NCBI GenBank assembly: GCA_002309805.1
Contig: DBYJ01000010.1
Location: forward strand, 101,344-165,343
Length of the DNA stretch: 64,000 nt
Direction: 5' to 3'
Origin: Bacteroidales bacterium UBA1189
Lineage (GTDB): Bacteria; Bacteroidota; Bacteroidia; Bacteroidales; Bacteroidaceae
A program made the translations under genes and the position numbers. How positions within the stretch are numbered: position 1 is the stretch's first letter; every line of letters begins with the position of its first letter. This document shows positions 7,300 to 15,184 of the stretch, in pieces. The notes under the pieces were generated by a model, which saw only the letters and a list, made by a program, of their open reading frames with translations, did not search any database and was not told the origin of the DNA.

Positions 7300-8031
7300 A
7301 TGAAACAGCATGTATTATCAAAGGAACTCGACGACACGGAGTGCGTGGCACTGGTGGCGCAGTTGCTTGGCGACAACCGAAAGGAGGCGGCGGAGGCCCG
7401 CGAAAGGATCATCCTCGGATGCCTGCCCATGGTGGCGAGGATGGCCCAGTCGTTCAGGGGCTATGAGCGGCGGGGCGTGGAACGAGGCGACATCATCGGG
7501 GCCGGGAACCTCGCCCTGGTGGAGGCCGTCGACAACTTGAGAGCCTGGCCCGTGCCGACGCTGAAGACCTGGCTCGCCTTCCGCGTGAAGGACAAGATGA
7601 ACTTGGCCGTCAGGCAGTACCTGAACATCGTGAGCGTCCCGAAGAACTGCGGCAACGAGTGCCTTGTGGACGTGGAACGCTGCGAGGACTACGACGACGG
7701 CGAGATCCAGCGCTTGTACTTGCGCACATTTGAAGAGGAGGCCGACCAAGGCCTCATCCGCAGCTCGGCCAAGGACGAGCTCGTCAGACTGCTGACCCGC
7801 GAGCTGCCCTACGACGAACGGATGGTGCTGCACGACATGTTCCTGACCGAACCTGCGCTGACCGCAAAGGACATTGCCCTGCAGACGGGCATAAATCCCC
7901 ACAAAGTGTGGGTGCTGAAGGACAAGGCCATCCGCAGGCTGAAGAGCAGTCCGCAAGGAGGAAGGATCCTCGCGCTGCTGCACGAGTACCTCGCCGACGA
8001 CGTGTGGGAGAACACCTCTGACGCCTGCTGA
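7300..8031 (+). CDS. Sigma-70 family RNA polymerase sigma factor
   Basis: This 243-residue protein has a region 2 core: helices around residues 33-100 (RERIILGCLPMVARMAQS; RGDIIGAGNLALVEAVDNL; TLKTWLAFRVKDKM). Its C-terminal region 4 helix-turn-helix is around residues 165-217 (TREL-PYDERMVL; TAKDIALQTGINPHKVWVLKDKAIRRL). It lacks region 1.1 and a standard ECF length and anti-sigma partner, so it resembles the divergent sigma factors of Bacteroidales mobile elements and phages. It sits between the UmuD-like gene and the primase-helicase. A weak TACCTTTA box at 7221-7228 is the only promoter candidate upstream. Its target promoters are unknown; the recurrent ggtatcac words nearby could be tested as its sites. 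Confidence 0.85.
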   Translation: MKQHVLSKELDDTECVALVAQLLGDNRKEAAEARERIILGCLPMVARMAQSFRGYERRGVERGDIIGAGNLALVEAVDNLRAWPVPTLKTWLAFRVKDKMNLAVRQYLNIVSVPKNCGNECLVDVERCEDYDDGEIQRLYLRTFEEEADQGLIRSSAKDELVRLLTRELPYDERMVLHDMFLTEPALTAKDIALQTGINPHKVWVLKDKAIRRLKSSPQGGRILALLHEYLADDVWENTSDAC

Positions 8032-8040
8032 AAAAATTTA

Positions 8041-8310
8041 ATTGGAAGTTAAAAGGGAAGTAAAAAGGGGAGTTAAGCCGACTTTGCCGGCTGGGAGTTA
8101 TGCGCTCCGCGCAGGACAACAGTAATGAGTTAGAGGACATTCGTCCACGAGCGAAGCGAGTTAACTTCCATGAGCGAAGCAAACGGACGGAGCAGCAAGA
8201 GCCATCAAGCTTGCTTGAATGGCCGAGTCGTGAGGGACGAAGGCGAAGCCAATTAACTTCCACTTTAACTTCCACTTTAACTTCATTCTTAATTCTTAAC
8301 TCTTAATTCT
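8041..8310 (+). repeat. Dispersed hairpin element, copy 1
   Basis: The core (about 8096-8262) matches the reverse complement of 49216-49392 along most of its length, with shared blocks such as cattcgtccacgagc, cttccatgagcgaagc and acggacggagcagc. It is bounded by ggaagttaaaa-type words on the left and the same words inverted on the right. A 68-codon open frame across it is not a gene: its counterpart in the other copy has the same frame only because the DNA is related. The central hairpin arms change together between copies. The element fills the 305-bp gap between the sigma gene and the 108-aa gene. Confidence 0.75.
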
Positions 8311-8336
8311 TAATTCTTAACTCTTAACTCATTGAC

Positions 8337-8663
8337 ATGAAACAGACATTGAAAAACTGCGATGTGATTCTGACGTGCGACCGCCCCGTGAAGGACGGCG
8401 ATGTGATGCTGGGCGTGGGCTGCCTGAAGAGGGCACGGCACCAGTTCCTCTTTGAGAAGATGTGCGACGTGGCGTACCGCAAGAACCCCCGTGTGTTCAA
8501 GGGCAAGTACTGGAGCGTCCGCTCCACACGGCTGGGATTCCGTTTCACGGGCATCGTCTCGCCCAACCTCCTCAGCGAGATGGGCACGACGGCGCTGATT
8601 GAAGCGATGAGCTGCGAGGTGCGCGAGGCCGCCGCCAAGCTGGAGATGTACCTGACTGCCTGA
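8337..8663 (+). CDS. Hypothetical protein, 108 aa
   Basis: The protein is basic in its first half (RARHQFLFEKMCDVAYRKNPR; I see no signal peptide or membrane segment) and helical at its C-terminus (TTALIEAMSCEVREAAAKLEM). It ends 28 bp before the primase-helicase gene in the same direction, which suggests co-expression. I do not recognise the family. In related loci a small protein often precedes the VirE-type gene, but I cannot match this one to such a family. Confidence 0.6.
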   Translation: MKQTLKNCDVILTCDRPVKDGDVMLGVGCLKRARHQFLFEKMCDVAYRKNPRVFKGKYWSVRSTRLGFRFTGIVSPNLLSEMGTTALIEAMSCEVREAAAKLEMYLTA

Positions 8664-8691
8664 CCATAAACGAATCTGACCGAAAACGACG

Positions 8692-10986
8692 ATGAACTTT
8701 GACATCTTTCCATCCGTATCGGCTCCCGGGCAACTGTGCACGCGGGAGCTGCTTGAGAAAACCATCTGCAACGATGCGCTGACACCGCTCTACGAGGCCA
8801 TCGCAGCCGCCGAGGGCGATAAGCGCCAGGAGCTGAAACGCCGTCTGCCGGGCGTGACATGGCAGGCACACTTCCCCGACGGCAGGCGCCGCAACGGACA
8901 GGGCGAGTGGAGCAGCCTCTACATGGTGGACGTGGACCATCTCGACGACCCCGCCGCCATCTGGAAGACCCTGGAGGGGCGCACGGCCGAACTGGGCATC
9001 GTGGTTGCCCACGTGACGCCCTCGCGCAAGGGGCTGCGGCTGGTGTGCCGCTGCCGCGAAGGACTGACCTCGATTGCGGAGAACCAGGCATGGCTGGCCG
9101 CACAGACGGGGCTGGAAATCGACGCGGCCACCAAGGATCAGGCACGGCTGTCGTATCTGGTGCCCGCCAGCTATTTCCTGCTGCTTGACGAGAGCATCTG
9201 GGAGCCCGCCCCCACCAATCCGCTGGCAAAACCAGAAAAGCCGGAAAAAACGAAAACTCCAGAAAACCCGGGCGGCATCCCCGCCTATCGCGGCCACGCC
9301 ATACGCGACATCGCCGCAGCCTACATCCGCCGCAACGGCATGCCCGTCGAGGGGGAGCGCCACGTCTATTACTACAAGATGTGCTCGCAGTTCAAGTACA
9401 TCACGGACTGCCGTCAGGAGGTGCTGCTCAGCGAACTGCCCGATCTGGGCCTCTCTCTCAGCGAGCGCAAGGAGGAGTGCCAGCACGCCTGCAGCCGGCA
9501 CACGGGAGCCAGCATCCCCAAGGACTTCTACCTCTTCCTCTGCGACGAGGGCGTGCTGGAGAGCTACCGCAGCCGCATGGCACGCGAGGAGAAGGAACGC
9601 CAGATGGCTGCGCTGGAAACCGCTGCCGACGACGAGGGCGACACCCGCCTGACGAGCCTCAGGCAACGGGGCATGGAGGCGATGAGACGCATCCCCGTGC
9701 TGGGCGCGCTGGCCCGCATAGCGCCCGACAACTTCGTGTCGCCGCAGATCTATGCCGCCGAGGCCGCCCTGGCCACCCTGTTCACCAACCTGAAGGCGAA
9801 GTATCTGGACGGCTTCTACCACACCCCGACGGTGCACAACGTCATCTATGCCCCCGCCAGCTGCGGCAAGAGCTTCGCCCGCCGCACGGTGGAGCTGCTG
9901 ACGGCACGACTGATGCGCCGCGACGAACACACGCTGGCGCTGGAGCAGGTCTATCTGGAGGCGGCGCGCAAGGCCAAGAACGCAAAGACACAGCCCGAAA
10001 AGCCCGCCCTGCCCCTGCGCATCGTCAGCGGCATCATCTCGCAGCCCAAGCTGCTGACCCGCCAGCAGGAGGCACAGGGGCTGCACCAGCTCTGCTTCGT
10101 CGAGGAGATTGACACGCTGAACAAGTCCAACCGAGGAGGCAAGTACAACGACAAGGGCGACATGTACCGCAACGCCTGGGACAACGCGTCGTACTCGCAG
10201 GACTACATGAGCGACACCACCTTCAGCGGGCGCGTGAACCTCTTCCTCAACATCCTCGCCACGGGTACGCCCGAGCAGGTGATGAAGTTCTACGACAACC
10301 CCGAGAACGGCCTCATCTCGCGCATCAGCATCTGCCCCATACCCAATCAGGAGTATGCTACCATCCCCGTGTGGCACGAACTGACGGCTGACGAGGAGAA
10401 GGAGATTGACCGTGTGCTGGACTATGCCGACGCCCTGACATATGCCCTCGACGACGAGGGCGTGGAGACCATCCGCGAGCGCACCGACATCACCGCGGGA
10501 ATACAGTTCATGTGCAAGCCGCTGGAAGCGTGGCTGGAGGAGAAGCGTCTGCTGGCGCTGCGCACCCAGGACCAGGCTCTCGACCACTTCCGCAAGCGCG
10601 AGGCGGTGAAGATGTTCCGCATGGCAATGGTGTGCTACGGCTGCTTCTGCGGCGAGATGACCGACGAGAGCAAGCGCCTCATCACCGACTTCTGCCTCTG
10701 GTGGGGCGAGCAGGACCTCCAGAACCTCATCGACATCTACGGCGAGATGGTGAAGGACACGGCCTTGAAGCACCACTCGAAGAGGGACGACATCTTCGCC
10801 CAGCTGCCCGACGAGTTCACCGCCGCCGAGGTGGAACAGGCACGCACCAAGGCAGGCATCGGCACACAGACCAAGGTGATCATCTACCGCTGGAAAATCG
10901 CCGGACTGATTGAGAAGGAGGACAAGCACTACCGCAAACGGGCGAAAGAACCTTCCCCTTCAGAAAAAATGAGCAGTAATCCGTAA
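8692..10986 (+). CDS. Primase-helicase-like protein (VirE N-terminal/BT4734-like plus DUF3987)
   Basis: The 764-residue protein has an N-terminal primase-like domain: VDVDH with Asp80 and Asp82 as metal ligands, and TPSRKGLRLV at 109-118 as the nucleotide-binding strand. A Pro/Lys-rich linker follows at about 180-200. A P-loop ATPase part has Walker A at 387-394 (APASCGKS) and Walker B at 467-474 (LCFVEEID). A C-terminal helical/winged segment ends with RWKIAGLIEKED. This arrangement is that of the VirE/DUF3987 proteins frequent in Bacteroidales accessory regions and next to capsule loci. Synthesis and unwinding of DNA is the expected activity; the biological role is unknown. ggtatcac words stand directly after the stop codon. 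Confidence 0.8.
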   Translation: MNFDIFPSVSAPGQLCTRELLEKTICNDALTPLYEAIAAAEGDKRQELKRRLPGVTWQAHFPDGRRRNGQGEWSSLYMVDVDHLDDPAAIWKTLEGRTAELGIVVAHVTPSRKGLRLVCRCREGLTSIAENQAWLAAQTGLEIDAATKDQARLSYLVPASYFLLLDESIWEPAPTNPLAKPEKPEKTKTPENPGGIPAYRGHAIRDIAAAYIRRNGMPVEGERHVYYYKMCSQFKYITDCRQEVLLSELPDLGLSLSERKEECQHACSRHTGASIPKDFYLFLCDEGVLESYRSRMAREEKERQMAALETAADDEGDTRLTSLRQRGMEAMRRIPVLGALARIAPDNFVSPQIYAAEAALATLFTNLKAKYLDGFYHTPTVHNVIYAPASCGKSFARRTVELLTARLMRRDEHTLALEQVYLEAARKAKNAKTQPEKPALPLRIVSGIISQPKLLTRQQEAQGLHQLCFVEEIDTLNKSNRGGKYNDKGDMYRNAWDNASYSQDYMSDTTFSGRVNLFLNILATGTPEQVMKFYDNPENGLISRISICPIPNQEYATIPVWHELTADEEKEIDRVLDYADALTYALDDEGVETIRERTDITAGIQFMCKPLEAWLEEKRLLALRTQDQALDHFRKREAVKMFRMAMVCYGCFCGEMTDESKRLITDFCLWWGEQDLQNLIDIYGEMVKDTALKHHSKRDDIFAQLPDEFTAAEVEQARTKAGIGTQTKVIIYRWKIAGLIEKEDKHYRKRAKEPSPSEKMSSNP

Positions 10987-11020
10987 AAAGGAGAACAGGA
11001 AACAGCTACACGGGGGTGTG

Positions 11021-11054
11021 GTGTCATGGTATCACGGTATCATGGTATCACACC
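11021..11054. repeat. ggtatcac word cluster after the primase-helicase gene
   Basis: Three (c)atggtatcac-type words stand head to tail in the short gap between the primase-helicase and the convergent glycosyltransferase. It is the rightmost occurrence and marks the edge of the accessory block. Confidence 0.65.
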
Positions 11055-11067
11055 CTTTTTCAATCCC

Positions 11068-11871
11068 TTATTTTCCCCTGAACTTGCGGCTGTCGAACCA
11101 GATCTTCGCGCGCTTGGCAAGGTAGGTGGGCATGAAGATGAAGAAGAGGTAGAGGTATGACTTCAGCTTCGAGTAGCCCAGCAGCTGCTGATAGACGGAG
11201 GCGTTGTAGTGGATGAGGGAGATGCGCTTGGCACGCGAGACGGAGCCGCTGCGGAGGCAGTAGTAGGTGAGGGGTTCCTGGATGCCATAGGCCGTGCCGC
11301 ACTTCTGGAGGATGCTGAGGAAGAGGGCCCAGTCCTGGCGACGGCGGATGGTGGGCATGAAGAACTTGCCGTACTTTGCCGTATCGTACATGGCTGTGGA
11401 ACAGCCGATTTTATTGTCGTGCATCAGCTGGCGGAAGGTGAGCGTGGCGGGGCTGCGGACGATGCCGACAATCTCGCCCTCGGGGTTGCGCTGGAGATAG
11501 GAGGAGTAGCTGAGGCAGCAGTCGTGCTCCTTCATGAAGGCCACCTGACGCTCCACCTTGTCGGGCATCCAGCAGTCGTCGCTGTCGCAGAAGGCGATGA
11601 AGCGCCCCTCGGCCTGCTGGATGGAGATGTTGCGGGCAAGGCCCGGGCCGCAGTTGGTGTCGAGGAAGAACAGGCGCACACGGCTGTCCTCCTGCTGAAA
11701 CTGCAGGAGCATGTCCCGTACATGTTGGTTTGACGAGGCATCGTCCGTAATGAGAAGTTCGATATTCCGGTATGTCTGTGCCAACACACTACGAATACTA
11801 TCAGCCAGTAAGAGGCTTTCGTTGTAGGTTGGCATGATGACCGAAACAAGGTCTTCAGTAGGCTTTTGCAT
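11068..11871 (-). CDS. Family 2 glycosyltransferase
   Basis: The start at 11871 (MQKPTEDLVSVIMPTYNE) is chosen because the promoter -7 box lies at 11901-11894; the longer frame from 11907 would begin inside the promoter. The 267-residue protein has the GT-A nucleotide-sugar fold: VSVIMPTYNES near the N-terminus, TDDASS, GPGLARN and the metal-binding FCDSDDCW. A catalytic-region RRRQDWALF follows, and the C-terminus is basic and partly hydrophobic for membrane association. It transfers a sugar onto the lipid-linked repeat unit on the cytoplasmic side. It is the last gene of the polysaccharide locus and has its own promoter, 142 bp from the TupA-like gene. Confidence 0.9.
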   Translation of the reverse strand: MQKPTEDLVSVIMPTYNESLLLADSIRSVLAQTYRNIELLITDDASSNQHVRDMLLQFQQEDSRVRLFFLDTNCGPGLARNISIQQAEGRFIAFCDSDDCWMPDKVERQVAFMKEHDCCLSYSSYLQRNPEGEIVGIVRSPATLTFRQLMHDNKIGCSTAMYDTAKYGKFFMPTIRRRQDWALFLSILQKCGTAYGIQEPLTYYCLRSGSVSRAKRISLIHYNASVYQQLLGYSKLKSYLYLFFIFMPTYLAKRAKIWFDSRKFRGK

Positions 11872-11893
11872 CTCCGTTTTTAAAAATCGGCTG

Positions 11894-11925
11894 CAAAGAT
11901 AGTGCAAGCCGAGCGAACTACCAAA
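11894..11925 (-). promoter_or_regulatory. Promoter of the terminal glycosyltransferase gene
   Basis: On the minus strand TTTG (11925-11922), a 20-bp spacer and TATCTTTG (11901-11894) match the Bacteroidetes consensus exactly. Confidence 0.8.
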
Positions 11926-12013
11926 TTTATTTGAATAATTCCGAGGCGAAGCCTATCTAAAACGAATTAAGTTCGTTAAAAGTAGTTCAATTAAAGCGAA
12001 TAGCCAAATTTTT

Positions 12014-12898
12014 TTAAGGTAATGTGATGAGCGAGCCTGCTTTTTGGAGGAATGCGGGCGTATAGTAGTTCATAAAGCCGCCCAGGGAGGTGAACGTCAT
12101 CTCGCCGAAGAGGATGCGCCCACCGAGGTTGTAGAGGTCCACGCGTACGACGGGGAACGGCTTCGCCAGACGTTCGGCGACCTCGATCATTCCGTCCAGA
12201 TTGGGAGGGGGCGGGATGGGGTCGCCCTGCAGATAGTGGTCGTTGTATATGCCGTACTCGGGATGGGGGTGCCACGCGGTGTCGTACGTCATCAGCTGCG
12301 ACTTGTTGCTGCCCGTGCGGTTGGTGCAGGTGAGGATGTAGCGGGCCTTGCCGTTGAAGCACCAGAACTTATAGTCGATGAGCGAGGTGGAGTAGCGCGA
12401 GGACCACTCGTCGTTCTCCAGCAGCGCCTCGGCGATGATGCGGGGCCGGATGCGGGAGTAGTGGAGGTTGCCCTCGGCCAGACCATAGGTCTCGGCAAGC
12501 GTCTGGCGGAAGACGTCGCGCACCTGACGTTCGTCAAGCTGGCTTTTGTCCGTCACCATGTAGCCGTCGCCCGAGCCGTGCGTGGCCTTGAGGATGAACT
12601 GCTGGGGAAGGGCATCGAAATCGATGGCATCAGCCGTGTCCCACACGCCGTAGAGGGTGTTGAGGATGTGCTCGAGGCCACACTCGCTGACGTAGTCGCG
12701 GACGGCATATTTGTCCGACAAACGCGTCCACTCCGCAGTGTCGGTACGCAGGGAGAGGTACTGAATCTTTTCATTCAGATCCTGCGGGGGATTCAGGTGA
12801 ATCCGCCTGCGGAAGCGGAGGAAATAGCGGAGGCGCACCAGCAGTTCAGGATGGCGGCGCCCCAGACAGGATGCCAGATGTTTCAGCCGTTTTTTCAT
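12014..12898 (-). CDS. TupA-like ATP-grasp protein of a polysaccharide locus
   Basis: The 294-residue protein begins with a basic helix and LNPPQDLNEKIQYLSLRTD. It then has the ATP-grasp core: SDKYAVRDYV, FILKATHGSGDGY (nucleotide-binding loop, about residues 102-114), IIAEALLEND, DYKFWCFNGKARYI and VVRVDLYNLGGRILFGEMTF (metal-binding). These are hallmarks of the TupA-like family, thought to add amino acids or similar groups to cell-wall or surface polymers. The start overlaps the stop of the upstream GT4 gene by four bases, so translation is coupled. What it ligates here is unknown; an amino-acid substituent on the repeat unit is a reasonable inference. Confidence 0.85.
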   Translation of the reverse strand: MKKRLKHLASCLGRRHPELLVRLRYFLRFRRRIHLNPPQDLNEKIQYLSLRTDTAEWTRLSDKYAVRDYVSECGLEHILNTLYGVWDTADAIDFDALPQQFILKATHGSGDGYMVTDKSQLDERQVRDVFRQTLAETYGLAEGNLHYSRIRPRIIAEALLENDEWSSRYSTSLIDYKFWCFNGKARYILTCTNRTGSNKSQLMTYDTAWHPHPEYGIYNDHYLQGDPIPPPPNLDGMIEVAERLAKPFPVVRVDLYNLGGRILFGEMTFTSLGGFMNYYTPAFLQKAGSLITLP

Positions 12899-13935
12899 CG
12901 CATGCCCAGTTTATCAATCAGTTCGTCAGTCAGCACAGCCTTCACGTCGTAGAGGCGCGAGCGCTCCAGCGCCCTCTTGCGCATAGGCTGGAGGATGGAG
13001 CGGTCGGCTATGACGCGGCGCATCACGTCCGTCAGCGCCTCGTTGTCGCCCGTGGGGAAGAGCAGGCCGCAACGCCCGTCGCCAATGATTTCCTCGGCAT
13101 AGCTCCAGTCGGAGGCTATCACGGGCAGGGCGGCGATGGCGGCATCGGCAATCACCCCGGGGAAGCCCTCGGTGGGATGCATGGTGGGAAAGAGCATGGC
13201 GTCATATTCGGACAGCAGACGGTAGCCGGGCACATCGTTCAACTGCAGGAAACCACGGAACTGCACGTTAGGCAACGCCTCGCACTCCTGCAGGAAACGC
13301 ACCTGCACGTCGTCATCCATGCGTCCGAAGAAATCAATCTCGAACCGTCCCTGCAGGCCCTCGGCATTCAGCCGGCGCGCGGACTCCAGGATGTGGAAGA
13401 TACCCTTCAGTTCCGTCAGGCGCGAAAGGAAGACGAAACGGACCTTGTCGCCCGTGTGGGGGACATCGGCATCGGGGACATAGTAGACGGGCTTGAAGTT
13501 GTAGAGCCTCAGCGTGTTGTCGATGCCCACCTCGTGATAGAGTTCCGCCACCTTGTCGGCCTCGACGATGATGCGCTCCAGCTTATGGAACGGGGCGGCC
13601 TTGTAGATGCCCTGCTTGATCTTCACGGGCGTGTAGCCGGCAATCATAAAGTAGTAGATGCGGCTTTTGAGGGGGAGCGAGGTAGTGAGGCGGATGAGAC
13701 GGTAGGCGCTGACGTTGGAGGTGGAGATGACGATGTTCGCGTACCGGTGGAAGAGCAGGTGCCACAACACGCGGAGCAGGATGCGGGGGTCGCGTTTCCA
13801 TCGCTGCGTATCGACATAGTCCACCGTGTCCAGCTTCTCCTTGAAGAAGGTGAGCAGGTAGCGGTTCTTTACCGCATCTCCCGCCTGCGGGATGTTCGGA
13901 TAATCCAAGGCACCGATGAAAAACAGACTCTTCAT
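12895..13935 (-). CDS. Family 4 glycosyltransferase (GT-B fold)
   Basis: The 346-residue protein has GDAVKNRYLL near the N-terminus and the C-terminal donor-binding domain with FVFLSRLTELKGIFHILE (about residues 168-185). Further on are FFGRMDD, the peptide MHPTEGFPGVIADAAIAALPVIASD (a GT4 EGFP..xxEA variant in which the usual Glu is replaced within IADAA), and GLLFPTGDNEAL. It would add one sugar of the repeat unit from a nucleotide donor at the inner membrane. It overlaps the TupA-like gene by four bases and lies 10 bp after the flippase gene. Confidence 0.9.
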   Translation of the reverse strand: MKSLFFIGALDYPNIPQAGDAVKNRYLLTFFKEKLDTVDYVDTQRWKRDPRILLRVLWHLLFHRYANIVISTSNVSAYRLIRLTTSLPLKSRIYYFMIAGYTPVKIKQGIYKAAPFHKLERIIVEADKVAELYHEVGIDNTLRLYNFKPVYYVPDADVPHTGDKVRFVFLSRLTELKGIFHILESARRLNAEGLQGRFEIDFFGRMDDDVQVRFLQECEALPNVQFRGFLQLNDVPGYRLLSEYDAMLFPTMHPTEGFPGVIADAAIAALPVIASDWSYAEEIIGDGRCGLLFPTGDNEALTDVMRRVIADRSILQPMRKRALERSRLYDVKAVLTDELIDKLGMR

Positions 13936-13945
13936 ATTTTACGAT

Positions 13946-13985
13946 TTAACTTGTTGACTCGTTGACTTGTTGACTCGTTGACTTG
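13946..13985. repeat. gttgactcgttgact simple repeat at the flippase 3' end
   Basis: Five copies of a ttgact(c/t)g-type word cover the end of the flippase reading frame. The same word occurs in frame at 23010-23038 inside GH13. Confidence 0.75.
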
Positions 13986-15184
13986 CCGATAAACCTTCGG
14001 TAGTTGAGGTAGAGCGCAAGAGTGTAGACGACGGAACTGAGGATGGCGGTAAGGATGGCACCCTCGACGTTCCACAACCAGACGAGCAGAATGGAGCCGG
14101 TAATCTTCACCGCTCCGCAGGCAAAACTGCTGTTGCGGATGCTGCGCCCCTGCCCGTGCGAGCCCAGATAGCGGTTGACCATATCCCCCACCCCATGCAC
14201 GCTGAAACCTACGGCCAGCCAGGCAGCATAGCGGCCCACGATACGGTAGGACTCGTCGTAGAGGCTGACGACGGGGCCAATCAGCAGAATGAATCCGATG
14301 CACGACAGAAGCGTGATGGCAAGCGTCAGCATCATCACACGGCGCGGGATGCGAGGCTGATGGACGAACTGCTTGAAGAACGTGGTGCCCACAATGCCGG
14401 GCAGGTAGGATATGGGCTGCGCCAACGACAGGGCGAGCGTGAAGAAGCCCACGTTGGCATTATCGTCGTTGAAAACACCCAGCGTGACACCTGACAAATA
14501 GTTCGTGGCTACCATGGCCAGCGAGCCGAAATAAAGGTGGATGCCGTAGTCGCGGTTCTCCTTGCGAAGCTCGCCGTAGAGAGGTTTCAACTGGCGGAAC
14601 GAAGGACGTGTGGACACGATGATGCCCACCAGCACGGCAGAACAGATGCCCCAATGGAGCCAGAGCACCAGACGGCTGTCAACCTCGGCACGACGATAGA
14701 CAAGCAATGCCACAGGGATGAAGCACATGACGGGCAGCACACGCGCCAACGACAGACGGAAGATGTGGTTGTCGCCCTGCGCCGTTGTGTTCATGTAGTT
14801 CGTCAGCAGCGGATAGAAGCAGACGGGCAACGAGCAGAAGAAGAGCGTCCGCAGCCCAGGCTCTCCGCCATGCATCAAGGCCGCTATCGTCGTGCCCACC
14901 AGCAGCAGGACTGCAGAGATGCCCAGACAGCCGATGAGCATGCCGCGGATACGGGCGCTGCGACGCGGGTCGTTGGAGAGCGCCAGCAGACGGCTGCCGG
15001 ACATATACCAGCCAAACAGCACCACCCACGACAGTAACTGGATGATGTTCATCACGTAGCGCACGTTGCCGTAGGCCACGGTATCAAGCACATCGGTATT
15101 GACCTTCGATGCCACGAAGTTCAGCACAGCCCCAAGAAACGTGGCTGCGTAGAGTACCAATACCTGTTGCTTGTTCTTGCTCAT
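13946..15184 (-). CDS. Polysaccharide repeat-unit flippase (Wzx-like)
   Basis: The 412-residue protein is almost entirely hydrophobic, with about 12 predicted membrane helices, and starts MSKNKQQVLVLYAATFLGAV as O-antigen/teichoic-acid flippases of the MOP superfamily do. It should move the undecaprenyl-linked repeat unit to the periplasmic face. It overlaps the upstream GT2 gene by four bases. Its final residues (STSQQVNESTS) are encoded by a gttgactc-type simple repeat that also appears between genes and inside the GH13 gene, so the original C-terminus seems to have been replaced or extended. Confidence 0.85.
   Translation of the reverse strand: MSKNKQQVLVLYAATFLGAVLNFVASKVNTDVLDTVAYGNVRYVMNIIQLLSWVVLFGWYMSGSRLLALSNDPRRSARIRGMLIGCLGISAVLLLVGTTIAALMHGGEPGLRTLFFCSLPVCFYPLLTNYMNTTAQGDNHIFRLSLARVLPVMCFIPVALLVYRRAEVDSRLVLWLHWGICSAVLVGIIVSTRPSFRQLKPLYGELRKENRDYGIHLYFGSLAMVATNYLSGVTLGVFNDDNANVGFFTLALSLAQPISYLPGIVGTTFFKQFVHQPRIPRRVMMLTLAITLLSCIGFILLIGPVVSLYDESYRIVGRYAAWLAVGFSVHGVGDMVNRYLGSHGQGRSIRNSSFACGAVKITGSILLVWLWNVEGAILTAILSSVVYTLALYLNYRRFIGKSTSQQVNESTS

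Noticed and set aside
8100..8306. 68-codon frame with a look-alike 84-codon frame at 49162-49416 (minus), at first sight a small protein family
   Set aside because: Both lie in the dispersed hairpin element. The shared frame is explained by DNA similarity; differences between copies include indels and non-synonymous changes, and there is no ribosome-binding context.
8572..10929. Very long minus-strand open frame (785 codons) opposite the primase-helicase gene
   Set aside because: It is a mirror of a GC-rich gene with strong codon bias. Its composition is low-complexity (Leu/His/Val/Gly/Ala), and the + strand carries clear domain motifs.
12044..15037. Long + strand frames across the glycosyltransferase and flippase genes
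   Set aside because: They overlap minus-strand genes with conserved motifs and four-base operon overlaps, and their own sequences show no domain.
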